A stretch of 64,000 nucleotides of DNA from Candidatus Villigracilis affinis (GCA_016718275.1 JADKEA010000014.1:1-64000); one strand, 5' to 3'. Numbered from the stretch's first letter, positions 1-10,709 are shown. Program-made: numbers and translations. Notes: generated by a model not told the origin, from the letters alone.

Positions 1-75
1 CGCCTTCCATAAGAGCCGCCTCCAAAACATAAAATATGATGTGCTGATACAATTCTACACACAAACCCCACTTCC

Positions 76-850
76 ATGAACAAATCTCAACGCTCGTTTT
101 CCAATTTGCTTTTCATGCTGCTGGCTTTTGCAGTTGCCTTTGGATTGCGGACATACGCCGCCAGCCGCCTGTCAATTGACTACGACGAAGACGACTACCT
201 GCGCGCCGGGCAGGAATTTGCGCATCTCATCCGTACCGACGACTGGTACGGCTTTCTCGAAACGAACTATCGCCCCGAACATCCCCAACTCGCCAAGATC
301 ATGTTCGGATTAAGCATCGTCAACCTGCCCGAAGAAGAATTGATCGCAGACCTGCCCATCACCGCGAATCCAGTGAGTTCCCTTCCTCCCGCCCTGCATG
401 CCACGACCCGCGGACTTGCGGCCTTTTTTCGGCGCATTGACCGCTATGCTGCTGGCGATGGTCAACCCGCTTGGCGGGCTGATCCTTGCGGGACACAGTT
501 TCACCATCAAATATACTTCACAAGTAATGCTCGATGGGTTTGCCGCGTTGATGAGTGCCTGCGCCGGGTTGGCGTATCACATCTCGAAGAACAAAACAGG
601 CAAAACGAAAACCACTTTTGTGATCGCTTCAGCGGTGTTTTTAGGGGCGGGCGCATCGTCAAAATACCTGCACTCCGCAGTCGGATTCGCCATTCTTATT
701 GACTGGCTCTTGACTGCAAGACAGGCGGGCGAAACAAAAAAGTATTTCCGCAATGCCCTGTTGTGGGGAGTGCTGTCACTGATCGTGTTTGCCGCGTTGA
801 ATCCGTTCTATTGGCCCGATCCTGTAGAACGTATTCCAAGCCACAGTTGA
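76..850 (+). CDS. PMT/ArnT-like membrane glycosyltransferase, N-terminal part, frameshifted
   Basis: The start at 76 opens a protein with a signal-anchor helix (residues about 9-28) followed by an acidic first-loop motif (IDYDEDDYLRAG) typical of GT39/PMT_2 enzymes, which move sugars from polyprenyl phosphate to acceptors outside the membrane. Near position 400 the reading frame changes by one base; the protein resumes as hydrophobic helices with HSFTIKYTSQVMLDG, a segment characteristic of this family, and reaches a stop at 850. A second one-base shift (an extra C near 836) would continue it into the next entry. Both breaks look like indel errors because conserved protein continues on each side. 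Family assignment is by topology and motif, so the substrate is unknown. Confidence 0.6.
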
Positions 851-854
851 GGCG

Positions 855-2216
855 GTGCAAACCACAACCACAAACCCAAACGTAAAACGTGCCAACCTGC
901 CCATTTGGGAGCCGCTGGCAAAACTATCCTCTTCGGTGCCTGAGGCATGGAATGAAGAGGGTTTTATCTTCCGCCTCGACGGATTGATCTTCGTCTTCGC
1001 CATGTTCGGACTTGCAGAAACATGGAGGAAGAATCGTTTTATTTTCATCTGGTTTGCGGTTGATATTCTGATCCTGCTTGCGTGGCAAACGAAATGGGCG
1101 CAGTATATCCTCGTCGCTACGGTGCCGCTTTCGTTCATCGCGGCGGAGGGGATCAAGGTTACGGGTAGGTCCATTGCCGATTGGTGGCAGACCAGAAATC
1201 GGTTAAGAAAAGATGCGGTGAAGTCATCCACAAAAGAAACCCGTCAGGCACTTCCCTGGCTTGTACCTGGCCTGCTGTTTTTCTTCATCCTGACCATTGT
1301 GCCCATTGTGTATCAATTCGCCATGTCCACTACTACATTGAACGGGACATCCCTGCGCGACGGATTGCAGGGCGGCATTATGCGCGAGGTGCTCGGCGGC
1401 GTTAACGGACAGATCGCCATTCCACCCGAAGATGCCGAACTGGACCGAAGCAAGGTGCATTTTGTCGGGCTATGGAATTACCCTGAGACGGTGAATTTTC
1501 TCAGTGAAGTTGAAATGATCTTCTTCAGTTATTTCTGGACGATTACTTCGGTGGCGTTGCAGGTAGTGCTTGGCATAGGCGCGGGCCTGCTACTTTGGCG
1601 CACTGGGGGCCGAATGCGCAAACTCTGGCAAGCCATTTTCATTTTGCCGTGGGCGATCCCTGAGGCAGTAGGCGCCCTGCTGTGGCTGAATATTCTTTGC
1701 GCCGTTCAACGGCTGGCTGGCATTGGCGGTGAAAAATATGGCGCAGAGATTCCCTTCGGCGGGATGATGGGCTGGGAAAAAGACCCCAACAAGGTTTTGA
1801 TCGTCATGTTGATGGCTGCGCTTTGGTATGGCTTCCCGTTCATCATGCTGGCGGTGAGCGCGGGCTTGAAGATGATCCCGCGCGATGTGTTCGATGCCGC
1901 AGCAATCGATGGAGCCGACTCCTGGCAGACCTTTCGATATGTGACTTGGCCCATGCTGCAACCGCTGGTGCTGCCTGCCGTGCTGGTGCGCGCCATTTTT
2001 GCATTCAACCAGTTCTATCTTTTCCAGATGTTCCTGCCGTATTACCAGAATATCAGCATGACCACGCTTTCTTCATTTTCATATTATGTGTTGTACGGCG
2101 GCAGGGAATTCGCCTTTTCAGCGACCATCAATATCATTTCGCTGGTGCTGCTGAGCGGATTCGTGTTGTTGTTGTACCGCCGAAACAAAACGGCGGAGGA
2201 TGCGGTCTATGCCTAA
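855..2216 (+). CDS. Glycosyltransferase tail joined to MalF-type sugar ABC permease
   Basis: Residues 1 to about 120 continue the upstream glycosyltransferase (helices, then a basic stretch). The rest is a binding-protein-dependent sugar permease of the MalF/UgpA type: a first helix at PWLVPGLLFFFILTIVP, a periplasmic loop, five more helices, and the EAA coupling loop DVFDAAAIDGADSWQTFRYV that docks on the ATPase. No stop separates the two halves as written. An in-frame GTG at 1218 is a plausible independent start for the permease, and one base fewer in the AAA run near 1196 would create a TAA just upstream of it, so the fusion may be an artefact. It overlaps the MalG-type gene by 17 bases. 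No binding protein or ATPase lies in the window. Confidence 0.75.
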   Translation: MQTTTTNPNVKRANLPIWEPLAKLSSSVPEAWNEEGFIFRLDGLIFVFAMFGLAETWRKNRFIFIWFAVDILILLAWQTKWAQYILVATVPLSFIAAEGIKVTGRSIADWWQTRNRLRKDAVKSSTKETRQALPWLVPGLLFFFILTIVPIVYQFAMSTTTLNGTSLRDGLQGGIMREVLGGVNGQIAIPPEDAELDRSKVHFVGLWNYPETVNFLSEVEMIFFSYFWTITSVALQVVLGIGAGLLLWRTGGRMRKLWQAIFILPWAIPEAVGALLWLNILCAVQRLAGIGGEKYGAEIPFGGMMGWEKDPNKVLIVMLMAALWYGFPFIMLAVSAGLKMIPRDVFDAAAIDGADSWQTFRYVTWPMLQPLVLPAVLVRAIFAFNQFYLFQMFLPYYQNISMTTLSSFSYYVLYGGREFAFSATINIISLVLLSGFVLLLYRRNKTAEDAVYA

Positions 2217-3051
2217 AAAATTTTCACAGGCTTTGGCGCAAATCGGATTGGTCCTGATCGGGTTGTATGTCCTGTTGCCCATTTGGGGCATCCTCAGGCT
2301 GTCGTTCGATGGGGCGCTGACCAGTGCGCCCACGGAATTCCGCTGGCTTCCAAAAGAGCCAAGCTTCGAGCCGTTCTTAAAAGTGTTAGACAGGCCCTAT
2401 CAATCGGTGGAATTCGCAACCCTGTTCAAGAACAGCATGGTTGTTTCCAGCATGGCAACCCTGGCCGCCATTGTAATGGGCACAAGCCTGGCGTATGCCT
2501 TTGCACGTTTTCGCTTTCCGGGGCGCAAACCAGGGCTGTTACTGCTTTTGTTGACGGCGATCCTACCGCCGATCGCGTTTGCGCCGCCGCTTTACATCCT
2601 GTTGAATCTGCTGGGAATCCGTACTACGCACTTCGGCCTGATCATCGTTTATGCGGCTTTTGCCATGCCATTTTGCATCTGGAACATGCGCGCTGGTTTC
2701 CAAAGCATTCCGAAGGAACTGGAAGAGGCGGCTTTTCTCGACGGCGCGAGTCAATTCGTGACCTTTTTGCGGGTAAGCCTGCCGCTGGCACTGCCGTCCA
2801 TAGCGGTGGCGGCGATCATCTCCTTCCTGACGGCGTACTCTGAGTTTACAATCGGCTGGCTGTTCATGGACCAGAGCGATATGGTAACGCTGGCAATGGC
2901 GATCTACGCCATCATCCAATCGGGGTCGGCGCAGCCCTACAGCCAATTGGGCTCCTTGGCGCTCATTGTGTCGGTCCCTGCGATTGCCATTTTTCTATTT
3001 TTTCAGAACACATTGCTCGAACGTATGCTATTCGGTGCAATTGACGAATAA
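2200..3051 (+). CDS. MalG-type sugar ABC transporter permease
   Basis: This 283-residue inner-membrane protein has six predicted helices and the EAA motif around residues 170-190 (IPKELEEAAFLDGASQFVTF), the cytoplasmic loop that contacts the ATPase of CUT1 sugar importers. It starts inside the end of the MalF-type partner, the usual translational coupling of permease pairs. The following gene encodes a GH13 amylase-family enzyme, so maltose or maltodextrin is the most likely cargo; this is inferred from context. Length and topology are normal for the family. No frameshift is seen. Confidence 0.85.
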   Translation: MRSMPKKFSQALAQIGLVLIGLYVLLPIWGILRLSFDGALTSAPTEFRWLPKEPSFEPFLKVLDRPYQSVEFATLFKNSMVVSSMATLAAIVMGTSLAYAFARFRFPGRKPGLLLLLLTAILPPIAFAPPLYILLNLLGIRTTHFGLIIVYAAFAMPFCIWNMRAGFQSIPKELEEAAFLDGASQFVTFLRVSLPLALPSIAVAAIISFLTAYSEFTIGWLFMDQSDMVTLAMAIYAIIQSGSAQPYSQLGSLALIVSVPAIAIFLFFQNTLLERMLFGAIDE

Positions 3052-3090
3052 ATGCAAGACAAACAAAAATCATCTTACCGAGGTCATGAC

Positions 3091-4555
3091 ATGAAGATAC
3101 CAAGCTGGGTGCAAGACACGATCTTTTACCAGATATTTCCAGACCGTTTTGCAAAAAGCAGCCGCAACCCTGCGGCGACACTGCCGTTTGAGCCGTGGGA
3201 CTCAGCCCCAACCACGCATGGATTCAAAGGCGGCGACTTGTACGGCGTGCTCGAAAAACTGGATTACATTCAAGAGCTTGGATGCACGGCGATCTATCTT
3301 AACCCGATCTTTGCTTCGGCTTAAATCATCGTTATCACACCTTTGATTATTACAACGGCCGTTGTTGGGGGGCAACGAGGCGTTAAAAAAACTACTCAAG
3401 GAAATGCATAAGCGCGGCATGCGTCTGATTCTGGATGGCGTGTTCAACCATGCTTCACGCGGATTTTGGCAGTTTAACCATGTGCTGGAAACTGGTGACG
3501 CCTCGCCGTATCGTGACTGGTTCTATTTTGATGAAGAGCGCCTAAAGGGACATAAGAATTGGGGGGCCTACCCCACTGCGCATGAACAAAGGGCGCTGAA
3601 TCACGAAGACAGCCTGACCGCTATCGGCTATCGGGCATGGTGGAATTTGCCCGCGCTTCCAAAGTTCAACACCGATACCCCCGCGGTGCGCGAATTTTTG
3701 TTTGACGTTGCCGAGTATTGGATCAAATTCGGCATTGACGGCTGGCGGCTGGATGTGCCCGGAGAGATCAACGACGATGAATTCTGGCGTGAATTCCGCA
3801 GGCGTGTGCGCGCGATCAACCCCGATGCGTACATCGTCGGCGAGATCTGGCATGAGGCACAGCGCTGGCTGCAGGGTGATCAATTCGATGCTGTGATGAA
3901 TTATCTGGTCACCACGACTTCAATGAACTTCTTTGCGGCCAACAGCCTCGATATGTCTGTCATTCAACATGCAGGTGGATTGAAGGACCGTGTGCGGCCG
4001 ATCAACGCGTATGATTGCGCCAATGAACTGGACCGCATTCTCAATCTCTATCCCTCAGATATTACCTATGCCCAGCTTAATCTTCTCGATAGCCACGACA
4101 TGCCCCGTTTTCTTTCCTGCGTGAACGAGGACAAAACTGCGCTCAAGCTGGCCTGGCTTTTCATGTTCACCATCCCTGGCGCACCCTGTATCTATTACGG
4201 AGATGAAGTGGGGGTCAACGGAAAGCATGACCCTGAATGCAGAAAATCCTTCCCGTGGGATGAAGGCCGCTGGGACCATGACCTGCTTGATTACGCTAAA
4301 GCCTGCACCACTCTGCGAACCGAACATGCGGCCTTGCGGCGCGGCGATTACAAACGCATCCATGCGGAGGGTGAACTGCTGGCGTATTCACGAAGTTATC
4401 GAAGTGAAACGCTAATAATCGCCTTCAACACCTCAAACGAGGATAAAACATTGGAATTGCCGCTCGATAAAAAACCGCACGTGCTGTTTGGCAAGCCTGT
4501 GATCTCTGAAAATCAGGTTACGATTCCCGCCCGCAGCGGGGTTGTGTTGAAATAA
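3091..4555 (+). CDS. GH13 alpha-glucosidase / neopullulanase-like, frameshifted
   Basis: A glycoside hydrolase family 13 enzyme that cleaves alpha-glucosidic bonds in maltodextrins. The N-terminus (PSWVQDTIFYQIFPDRF) is the classic start of cyclomaltodextrinase/neopullulanase proteins without the extra N-terminal domain. Visible catalytic parts are DGVFNH, the nucleophile Asp in DGWRLDVP, the acid/base Glu in VGEIWH and the third Asp in LLDSHDMPRF. The frame breaks at about 3320-3365: a missing C after TCGGCT would read on as ASNHRYHTFDYYN, and a few bases seem lost just after. The ATG at 3091 is preferred to 3052 because family homology begins there. It probably acts in the cytoplasm, since no signal peptide is seen. 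Confidence 0.8.
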
Positions 4556-4565
4556 GGAAACATTT

Positions 4566-5870
4566 ATGAGCAGTGCTTACACCCCCATTCAGCCTGTCAA
4601 GCTCACTCACCCTGAGTGGAGCAAGGACGCGGTGATCTATCAGATCAATACGCGTCAATTCACACAGGAAGGGACTTTCAAAGCGGCAGAGAATCATTTG
4701 CCGCGGCTGAAAGAAATGGGCGTGGATATTTTATGGCTGATGCCCATCCATGAGATCGGGGAAAGAATCGCAAGGGCACGTTGGGCAGCCCATATGCCGT
4801 AAAGGATTATTACAGCGTCAACCATGAATTTGGAACGATGGAAGACCTGAAGCATTTTAGAAAACCGCCCATGAAATGGGAATGTATATCATTTGGATTG
4901 GGTTCCGAATCACACCGCCTGGGACAGTGTGCTGGTAAGTGAACACCCCGATTGGTACACCCGAAGCTGGAAAGGCGACTTTCACCCCACCCCTTGGTGG
5001 GATTGGACAGACATCATCGACCTGGATTATTCCAAGGTTGAGGTTCGGGAATATATGGCAGAGGCGCTGAAATTCTGGGTGCGCGAAGCAGATGTCGACG
5101 GATTCCGATGCGATGTGGCGGGGTTCGTCCCCATCGATTTTTGGAACGTCGTCCGCAAGGAATTAGACGCGATAAAACCCGTTTTCATGCTGGCGGAATG
5201 GGAGGCCCGCGACCTGCACGCTGAGGCCTTCGATATGACTTACTCGTGGAGCTGGTATGACACGCTGAAGGTGATCGCCAAAGGTGAAGGAGATGTATCG
5301 CTTCTTTATGTTTATTATTCGTGGAATGAAAAGGCGTTCCCATTCGACATCATGCGCATGCTTTTCGTGACCAATCACGATAAAAATGCATGGGACGGGA
5401 CGATGAACGAAACCTTCGGCGATGCCCTGGAAGCCGTCATCGCGCTTTCGGTCACCAGCGAGGGCATGCCACTGCTTTACAACGGTCAGGAAGCGGGCGA
5501 GGAAAAACGGCTGGCCTTCTTTGAAAAGGACCCGATCGTGTGGAAGGAACATCCGATCGGCGCGTTGTATAAGAAATTGTTCACGTTGAAAAAGAAAAAT
5601 ACGGCCTTATGGAATGCCAAATGGGGCGCGAGAATGATCCACGTGCCGAGCACGGCTGAGGGAAAGGTTTTCAGTTTTGTGCGCCAGAACGAAAAGGACA
5701 AGGTCTTTGCGGTCTTCAATTTCTCGGCTGAGCCGCAGGTTGTGCGTTTTCAGGAACATCTTTTCCACGGCAAATACACAGACTATATGAGCGGAACACA
5801 AGTGGATCTGGCGGATGCGACGCAATTGGAGTTGAAGGCCTGGGATTATCGAATCTTTGAACGTCAATGA
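4566..5870 (+). CDS. Second GH13 alpha-amylase-family glycosidase, frameshifted
   Basis: It lies 10 bases after the first GH13 gene and belongs to the same family but is not a close duplicate. The N-terminal strand (WSKDAVIYQINTRQFTQEG) and the motifs DWVPNHTAWDS, DGFRCDVAGF (nucleophile Asp), LAEWE (acid/base Glu) and VTNHDKNAWDG (third catalytic Asp) are all present. Between about 4765 and 4895 the frame is lost and regained: one A missing from an A run and one T missing before GGATTGGG restore GERNRKGTLGSPYAVKDYY and IILDWVPNH. The C-terminal all-beta domain is complete. Likely a maltodextrin-degrading enzyme working with the adjacent permeases. Confidence 0.8.
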
Positions 5871-5978
5871 TGGATAAGAAATTTTCATCGCAGAGCTCAC
5901 AGAATTTTCAAATTTAGCCTGCCCGTGCCATTTCGGGTAAATCGTAACAAATAGACTAAAACAGGGTTTTATTCGTAG

Positions 5979-6587
5979 ATGCAACGACCATCTGATAAGC
6001 GGCTTTCGAAAAGCGCGTATGACTGGCTGAGGGTTTCACCGCTGGCCACGGTCACCACGTATGCCTTCCTCTCAGCGGCCGATCTGGGGGATGGCATTTG
6101 CAATGTGATTCCGTGCTCCTACAGGGTGGATTTTTACCTGAGCGCATTGATCGCATTGCTGGGTTCCGCGCTTTGGCATCTCAATCTCCTGAAATATATC
6201 AATAACAAAGACAGTGAATTCGTGCGCTGGCATGGGCTGCAAGCCGCGCTGATTGCGGGGATTCGCACGTTAATTCCGATCCTTTTCCTGATCGCTGATT
6301 TTCTATTTGAATCGGGTGGCTTTATTTTCTGCATCAGCATTCCTGCGCTGCTGGTCGTGTGGATGACGGCCACCCCCTGGGGGAACAAACAGGTGGATGG
6401 TGACGAATGCAAACTGGCGACTTGGCTGGGAGAACCGATCTCTCCCCCCGAAACATGGCCTGCAGAAACACCTCAACAATCCTACACACAAGCAACTGAA
6501 ACCTCCTCCGAAACAAAAAATGCGGAAGAGGCAATTCCCCTTACCGACGAATCCTTGAATACGGAAAACCCCATGACCAGACTCTGA
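5979..6587 (+). CDS. Predicted membrane protein, DUF4870-like
   Basis: A 202-residue reading frame with three or four hydrophobic segments (about residues 45-70, 88-110 and 115-130) and a conserved-looking WHGLQAALI stretch, as in small DUF4870/TIC20-like membrane proteins. A Ser/Thr/Glu-rich tail follows. The stop at 6585 is suspicious: removing one A near 6579 makes the frame run straight into the next protein through MTDSESKNPEDVL. The two may therefore be one gene, or the next gene may start at the ATG at 6573. Function is unknown. Confidence 0.5.
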   Translation: MQRPSDKRLSKSAYDWLRVSPLATVTTYAFLSAADLGDGICNVIPCSYRVDFYLSALIALLGSALWHLNLLKYINNKDSEFVRWHGLQAALIAGIRTLIPILFLIADFLFESGGFIFCISIPALLVVWMTATPWGNKQVDGDECKLATWLGEPISPPETWPAETPQQSYTQATETSSETKNAEEAIPLTDESLNTENPMTRL

Positions 6588-9500
6588 ATCTAAAAACCCT
6601 GAAGATGTACTCAAGAATATTCTCGATGGCCTGCGAAGTGCGGACGATGTCAGCCGCTTGAACGCCATTTCGCAGCTGCACCTGATCAACTACAGCAGTG
6701 AAGCCATTCGCAATGAGCTTGAGAAGCTGGCGATCCACGATGAGAACGCAGACATCCGCAAGGACGCTTTGATCGCGCTCGACACCGCCACCCAGAAACA
6801 TGTCCGCAGCCGCATTAATAGATTGGAAGCGGGCAGTCGTTTTATTATTTTGAGCGAGATCAGCGAATGGGAAAGACTCGGCCTGTTGGACAAGGTCAAG
6901 GCGGCGGTGCTGCGCAAGCGATATGACTTTGACAGGACCGCGACTCCTGCGGCCCGAACTGTGAAGAGTGAGACTGAAAGCGCCAAACCACAGACAACCT
7001 CCGCGCCTGAGCCTGCCGCGCCGCCTCCGCCCAAAGCGGAAGCGAAACCTGAAGAGCCACGTGCCACATTGACCCAGACCCTGCTAAGCGAGACGAGCAT
7101 CAAGATCGCTTTGTATCTCGGCGCGTTCTTCGTGGTGGCTTCGGCGGCGATCCTTGCGGCGCTTTCACCTGCGGCGCGCCTGCCCGTGCTTTTCATCGCC
7201 TCGTTCATCTTTGGCGGACTTTCCATTGTGATTCGCAAGCGGCTGCCGCAGCCGAGTTTCGCGCTCTTCATCGTGTTCTCGTTCCTGCTGCCCATCACCG
7301 CGAGTGTGCTCGAGGACACGGTGCAATTCTCGCCTGTCTTCAGCTCGATCTATTGGGTGCTGATCTCGATCTCGATGGCGTTGATCTGGGGCGGCAGTGT
7401 CTGGCTGTATGAATCGCGGGTATTCAGCATGATGAGCTTCATTGCCTTTGCGGTTGCCTTTACCGCATTGGGAATGTCTTTGGCGCGGAGCCAGAGGTCT
7501 TTGGCGCGGTCACCAGCCTTGCCGCGCTGGGAGGATTGCTGGGCGTGTGGATCCTCAAGAAGTGGAAGGGTGACAAGTTCGCGCTGCCATTATTCCTGAC
7601 GACACTGGCCGTACAGGCGCTCATCCTCGGCGGTACGATCATTGTCTTTGGCGTGCAGCTTTACGACAGGGACAGCTCACAACTTTGGAATCTTGCATCT
7701 GTGTTCACGTGGGGAAGCGCGTTCATTTTCTTCGTACTTGCGGATATTCTCGTCCCCTTTGTTTTCTTCTCGTGGTTCGCGGCGCTGGCTTTGATCCCGA
7801 TTCCGTGGTTCATTGGCTCGGCGTTCGATATGGAAATTGCGGGGCTGGCTTTGCTGCACATGGTTTGGGGGCTGATCCTTTCAGTCGTTAGCGAGGCAGT
7901 TCACAGGTTCGACAAGACACGCAAGTTCAGTCTGCCGATGCTGCTGGCGAGCATTCCCACATTCACGCTGGCGTTGATCAATGCCTTCGATAACGGCGTG
8001 CCGCTGGGGTTTGCCATTGCGCTGGGAGTCGCGTGTGTGTATGCGGCGCTGCATTTGATCCGCGCGCGGGGGTGGTTGTGGGCGCTGGCACTGCTCAACT
8101 TCATCATGGCTTATTTTGCCTTTTTCAACCTGCCGCTTTTCGATAAAACGGAAATCTATTTCGGCTATCTGTTGCTCGGCTTAAGCGTACTCTTTCTGCT
8201 GCCCGACCTGTTCTCGAAAAACGACTTCAACAAGAATATACACTGGCGATTGGCGCCGCGCATTTATGGTGTGCTTTTCACGCTGTATGCAAGTGGAATG
8301 TTCCTTGCCGTGGAAAGCCAGCAGCATGCCTATATTGGTTTCGCGGTGCTGAGCGCTTTCTTTGCGCTGTACACCCTGGCGCAACGCGAGGCTTTCTACG
8401 GATACATTCCTGCGGCGTATCTGGCGTTGACGGTGCTGTTTGCGCTGGATCATTTCGAGCTGGATCTGTGGATGCCCGCGCTCACGGTGCTGGCGGCGCT
8501 GTTTTACCTGGCAGGCACGGCGGCGCTTTCAAAGGAAAGCTGGTCGCGTATGCTGCGAAACTGCGCGTTGATCCTGGGTACGCTGGTTTCGCTCGTGGCG
8601 TTGTTCACGCTCAAGGAAACGGGCGGCTGGTACGCGCTGATCGTGGGTGTGCTGTTTGCTTCTGAAATGTACCTGACCCGCAACGGCTGGTTCGAGATCG
8701 GCCTTCCGATCCTGTTCAATATTGGCGCGCTGTTGATCCTGCGCGATTTCGATATCACGCGCTCCTTCCATCACCTGCTGGCTTACAGCCTGGTGTGGCT
8801 GGGCAGTGACCTGATCGCGCACCTGACCTTTGCGCACCTGCGTCCGCTGAAATGGATCGTGCGCGGCGTGGGGGCGTTGCTGACGATCGTCAATTACGGG
8901 GCACTGCTTTCCTTTGCGGATGCCAAGACTGGAACGCTCGATTTCGGAATTTATACGCTTCTGGTCTTAACGATCAATCTGGTCTATCGCCAACCCAATT
9001 TGCTCTACGCTTTTACCTTGACCCTGCCACTCTTTGTCGTTTTCGGTTTTCGCGCGATCGGGGTCGAGAAGTGGATCCATCCTGTTATTTTTGTGGCGAT
9101 GGTCTATTACGCGGCGGGATTTTTCCTGCGGCTTTCGCTTCGCGAGCGCGTGAAAGATTGGGATACGGCTTTTCTTTTCAGCGGCCTCGGGTGGGGCGTG
9201 ATCATTTCGATGGCCGCACCCATTGTCGGCGGGTTGGATGCGGCGATCCCTGTCGCGATTGCCGCCACACTTTGGGCGGTGGAGGCTTTCGCGCGGAGAA
9301 ATGTGTGGCTGGGATTTCCCGCGAATGGGCTTTATCTGCTATCGTATTTCATCATTTTGATCGAGTTGAAGGTGGACCAGCCGCAGTTCTTTTCGATGGG
9401 CGCGGCGGCGCTGGGGCTGTTGCAGCATTATCTGTTGACGCGCGCGGGGAGCAAAACGGGGACGTTCATCATGGGGATGCTTTCGCAGTTGACGCTGTTG

Positions 9501-9803
9501 GGGACGACGTACATTCAGATGGCGAATACGGAGCAGTTGATCTATTTTGTGGTGCTGTTCTTCCAATCCATCGCAGTTTTGTTCTACGGGCTGGTGATCC
9601 GCTCGCGCAGCCTGACCTTTACTCCGATCGCGTTCGTGGTGCTGGGCGTGATCACAGTGTTGTATACGGCGCTCAAGGGATTGAACACAGTGGTGCTGAT
9701 CGGTTGTACGGGGATGATCCTGTTGACGCTGGGTATTTTGGCGGTGTTGATGCGGGAGCGCATTACGAAGCTGGGCGAGCGGTTGAGCGACTGGAAAGCG
9801 TAG
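6573..9803 (+). CDS. Large polytopic membrane protein, DUF2157-like, frameshifted
   Basis: About 1,075 residues after repair of two one-base shifts (near 6579 and near 7485). The N-terminal ~130 residues are soluble and helical, resembling alpha-helical repeats (ADIRKDALIALDT). A Pro/Ala/Glu-rich linker follows, then about 25 hydrophobic helices to the C-terminus, with no catalytic motif that I recognise. The layout resembles the very large DUF2157/DUF2339-type membrane proteins. The second half reads openly from 7536 to 9803, and at the junction GAEPEVFGAVTSLAALGG continues the first half. Role unknown; no operon partner beyond the preceding membrane protein. Confidence 0.55.
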
Positions 9804-9913
9804 GTGCGGGGGATGTCAGGTGCCAGGTTTCAGGTTAGAAGGTTGGCAGGTTGTTGGGGGTGTTAGCTGTCGAGGGGAGATTTAACGGCGAGGCCGCCGC
9901 GTTGTAAAACATG

Positions 9914-9930
9914 CCTTCGACAAGCTCAGG
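9914..9930. repeat. Short interspersed repeat CCTTCGACAAGCTCAGG
   Basis: A 17-base copy of a motif common between genes in environmental bacterial genomes, usually half of a hairpin whose other arm reads CCTGAGC...TCGAAGG. Related fragments recur at 48141-48243. Here only one arm is clear. Confidence 0.45.
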
Positions 9931-10038
9931 AAAGGCGTATAGATCATGGTGGTTTTTAGATCTTTGCGGCCGAGAAGCTAAGGATTTTTTGGTTTTTGGG
10001 TTGATACAACAGTTGTTTTTGGGGTTTCTACCATTTTC

Positions 10039-10067
10039 TTGCCCCATTCTGGTGGTGACTGTATAAT
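10039..10067 (+). promoter_or_regulatory. Sigma-70-type promoter reading into the cassette array
   Basis: TTGCCC (10039-10044), a 17-base spacer and a perfect TATAAT (10062-10067). It lies about 90 bases upstream of the first cassette boundary and points into the array, in the position expected of a cassette promoter (Pc). The -10 box overlaps the first CTGTATAA half-site, so a repressor bound there could block it. Activity is inferred from sequence only. Confidence 0.55.
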
Positions 10068-10156
10068 GACTGTTATGCAATATAAAGGGTATTATACAGC
10101 TCACACGCCGTATAACACCCCGTACAGGGGGTTTATACAGCGCGCTGTATAAACCC
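10059..10156. promoter_or_regulatory. Cluster of CTGTATAA / TTATACAG inverted repeats
   Basis: Half-sites occur at 10059-10066 (CTGTATAA), 10092-10099 (TTATACAG), 10133-10140 (TTATACAG) and 10145-10152 (CTGTATAA). The last two form a perfect 28-base palindrome at 10129-10156 with outer arms GGGTTTATACAG and CTGTATAAACCC around CGCG/CG. A second imperfect palindrome (GTATAA.CCCC / GGGG.TTATAC) spans about 10110-10138 and shares an arm, so alternative hairpins are possible. It could be an operator array, an integration-site accessory region or an RNA switch. Confidence 0.5.
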
Positions 10157-10243
10157 TAGTTGGGCAGTTCCTTGTAAAACAAAGAAGAACAATTGCAGAA
10201 CATGGTTAGTCATTAAGTATGAATTTTTTCAGGCTTCCAACCT

Positions 10244-10709
10244 ATGCCCCATAAATTTTCTGAAGTCATCCTTTTTATTATTTTGGCTTCGGTTTTACTC
10301 CTCGGATGTGCTAACGATGAGCCCGAAGAAATAATCTCAAAAATTCAAGTTTCTTATCCAGTCTCACAAGAAATTTCCAAAGCATCTGGAGTTGGAATAA
10401 GAATAGAATTAATTAATGAATCCAAATATTGCGTTATATTTCCTATAGTAACTGGTATGAAAATTTATACAGAACAAAATGGAAGCCAGTTGGAAGTAGA
10501 AAATTTAATCAATATCATTGGCGACCAAAACATTAATCTAAATCCAAAAGATGAGATTTTTTCCTTATTATTTCTAGATATCGTTCCTGACCTTTCTGCT
10601 ATTACAATCACAGAGCCAACTCAATTCTTCGTTAGTCTGTCCAGGATATTTATGCGATGATAAAAATGTAGAAATCACAAAAATAATATCGTTTACTGTA
10701 ATTCCTTAG
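10244..10709 (+). CDS. Cassette 1: small lipoprotein of unknown function
   Basis: The N-terminus is a lipoprotein signal peptide with lipobox LLLGC (Cys at about residue 23), so the protein should be membrane-anchored outside the cytoplasm. The rest is an AT-rich, beta-looking domain with no family that I recognise. As written the frame stops at 10660; removing the A at about 10640 extends it through GYLCDDKNVEITKIISFTVIP to a stop at 10707-10709, leaving the usual short gap before the attC site. The extended end is preferred. Confidence 0.5.

Larger units (their letters stand above)
9804..10243 (+). other. Intergenic region upstream of the cassette array
   Basis: About 440 bases without a convincing gene. 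It begins with four near copies of CAGGT (9820-9860), then a CCTTCGACAAGCTCAGG repeat (9914-9930), then a T/G-rich stretch, a strong promoter (10039-10067), clustered palindromes (10059-10156) and a GTTGGGC core site (10159-10165) where the cassette array begins. No integrase gene or remnant is visible. Confidence 0.6.

Noticed and set aside
9835..10104. 89-codon minus-strand frame upstream of the array
   Set aside because: It spans the interspersed repeat and the promoter region, has biased composition (Asn, Pro) and no family.
10059..10156. LexA (SOS) box
   Set aside because: CTG and CAG ends are in inverted order and spaced differently from CTG-N10-CAG; no LexA-controlled gene is adjacent.
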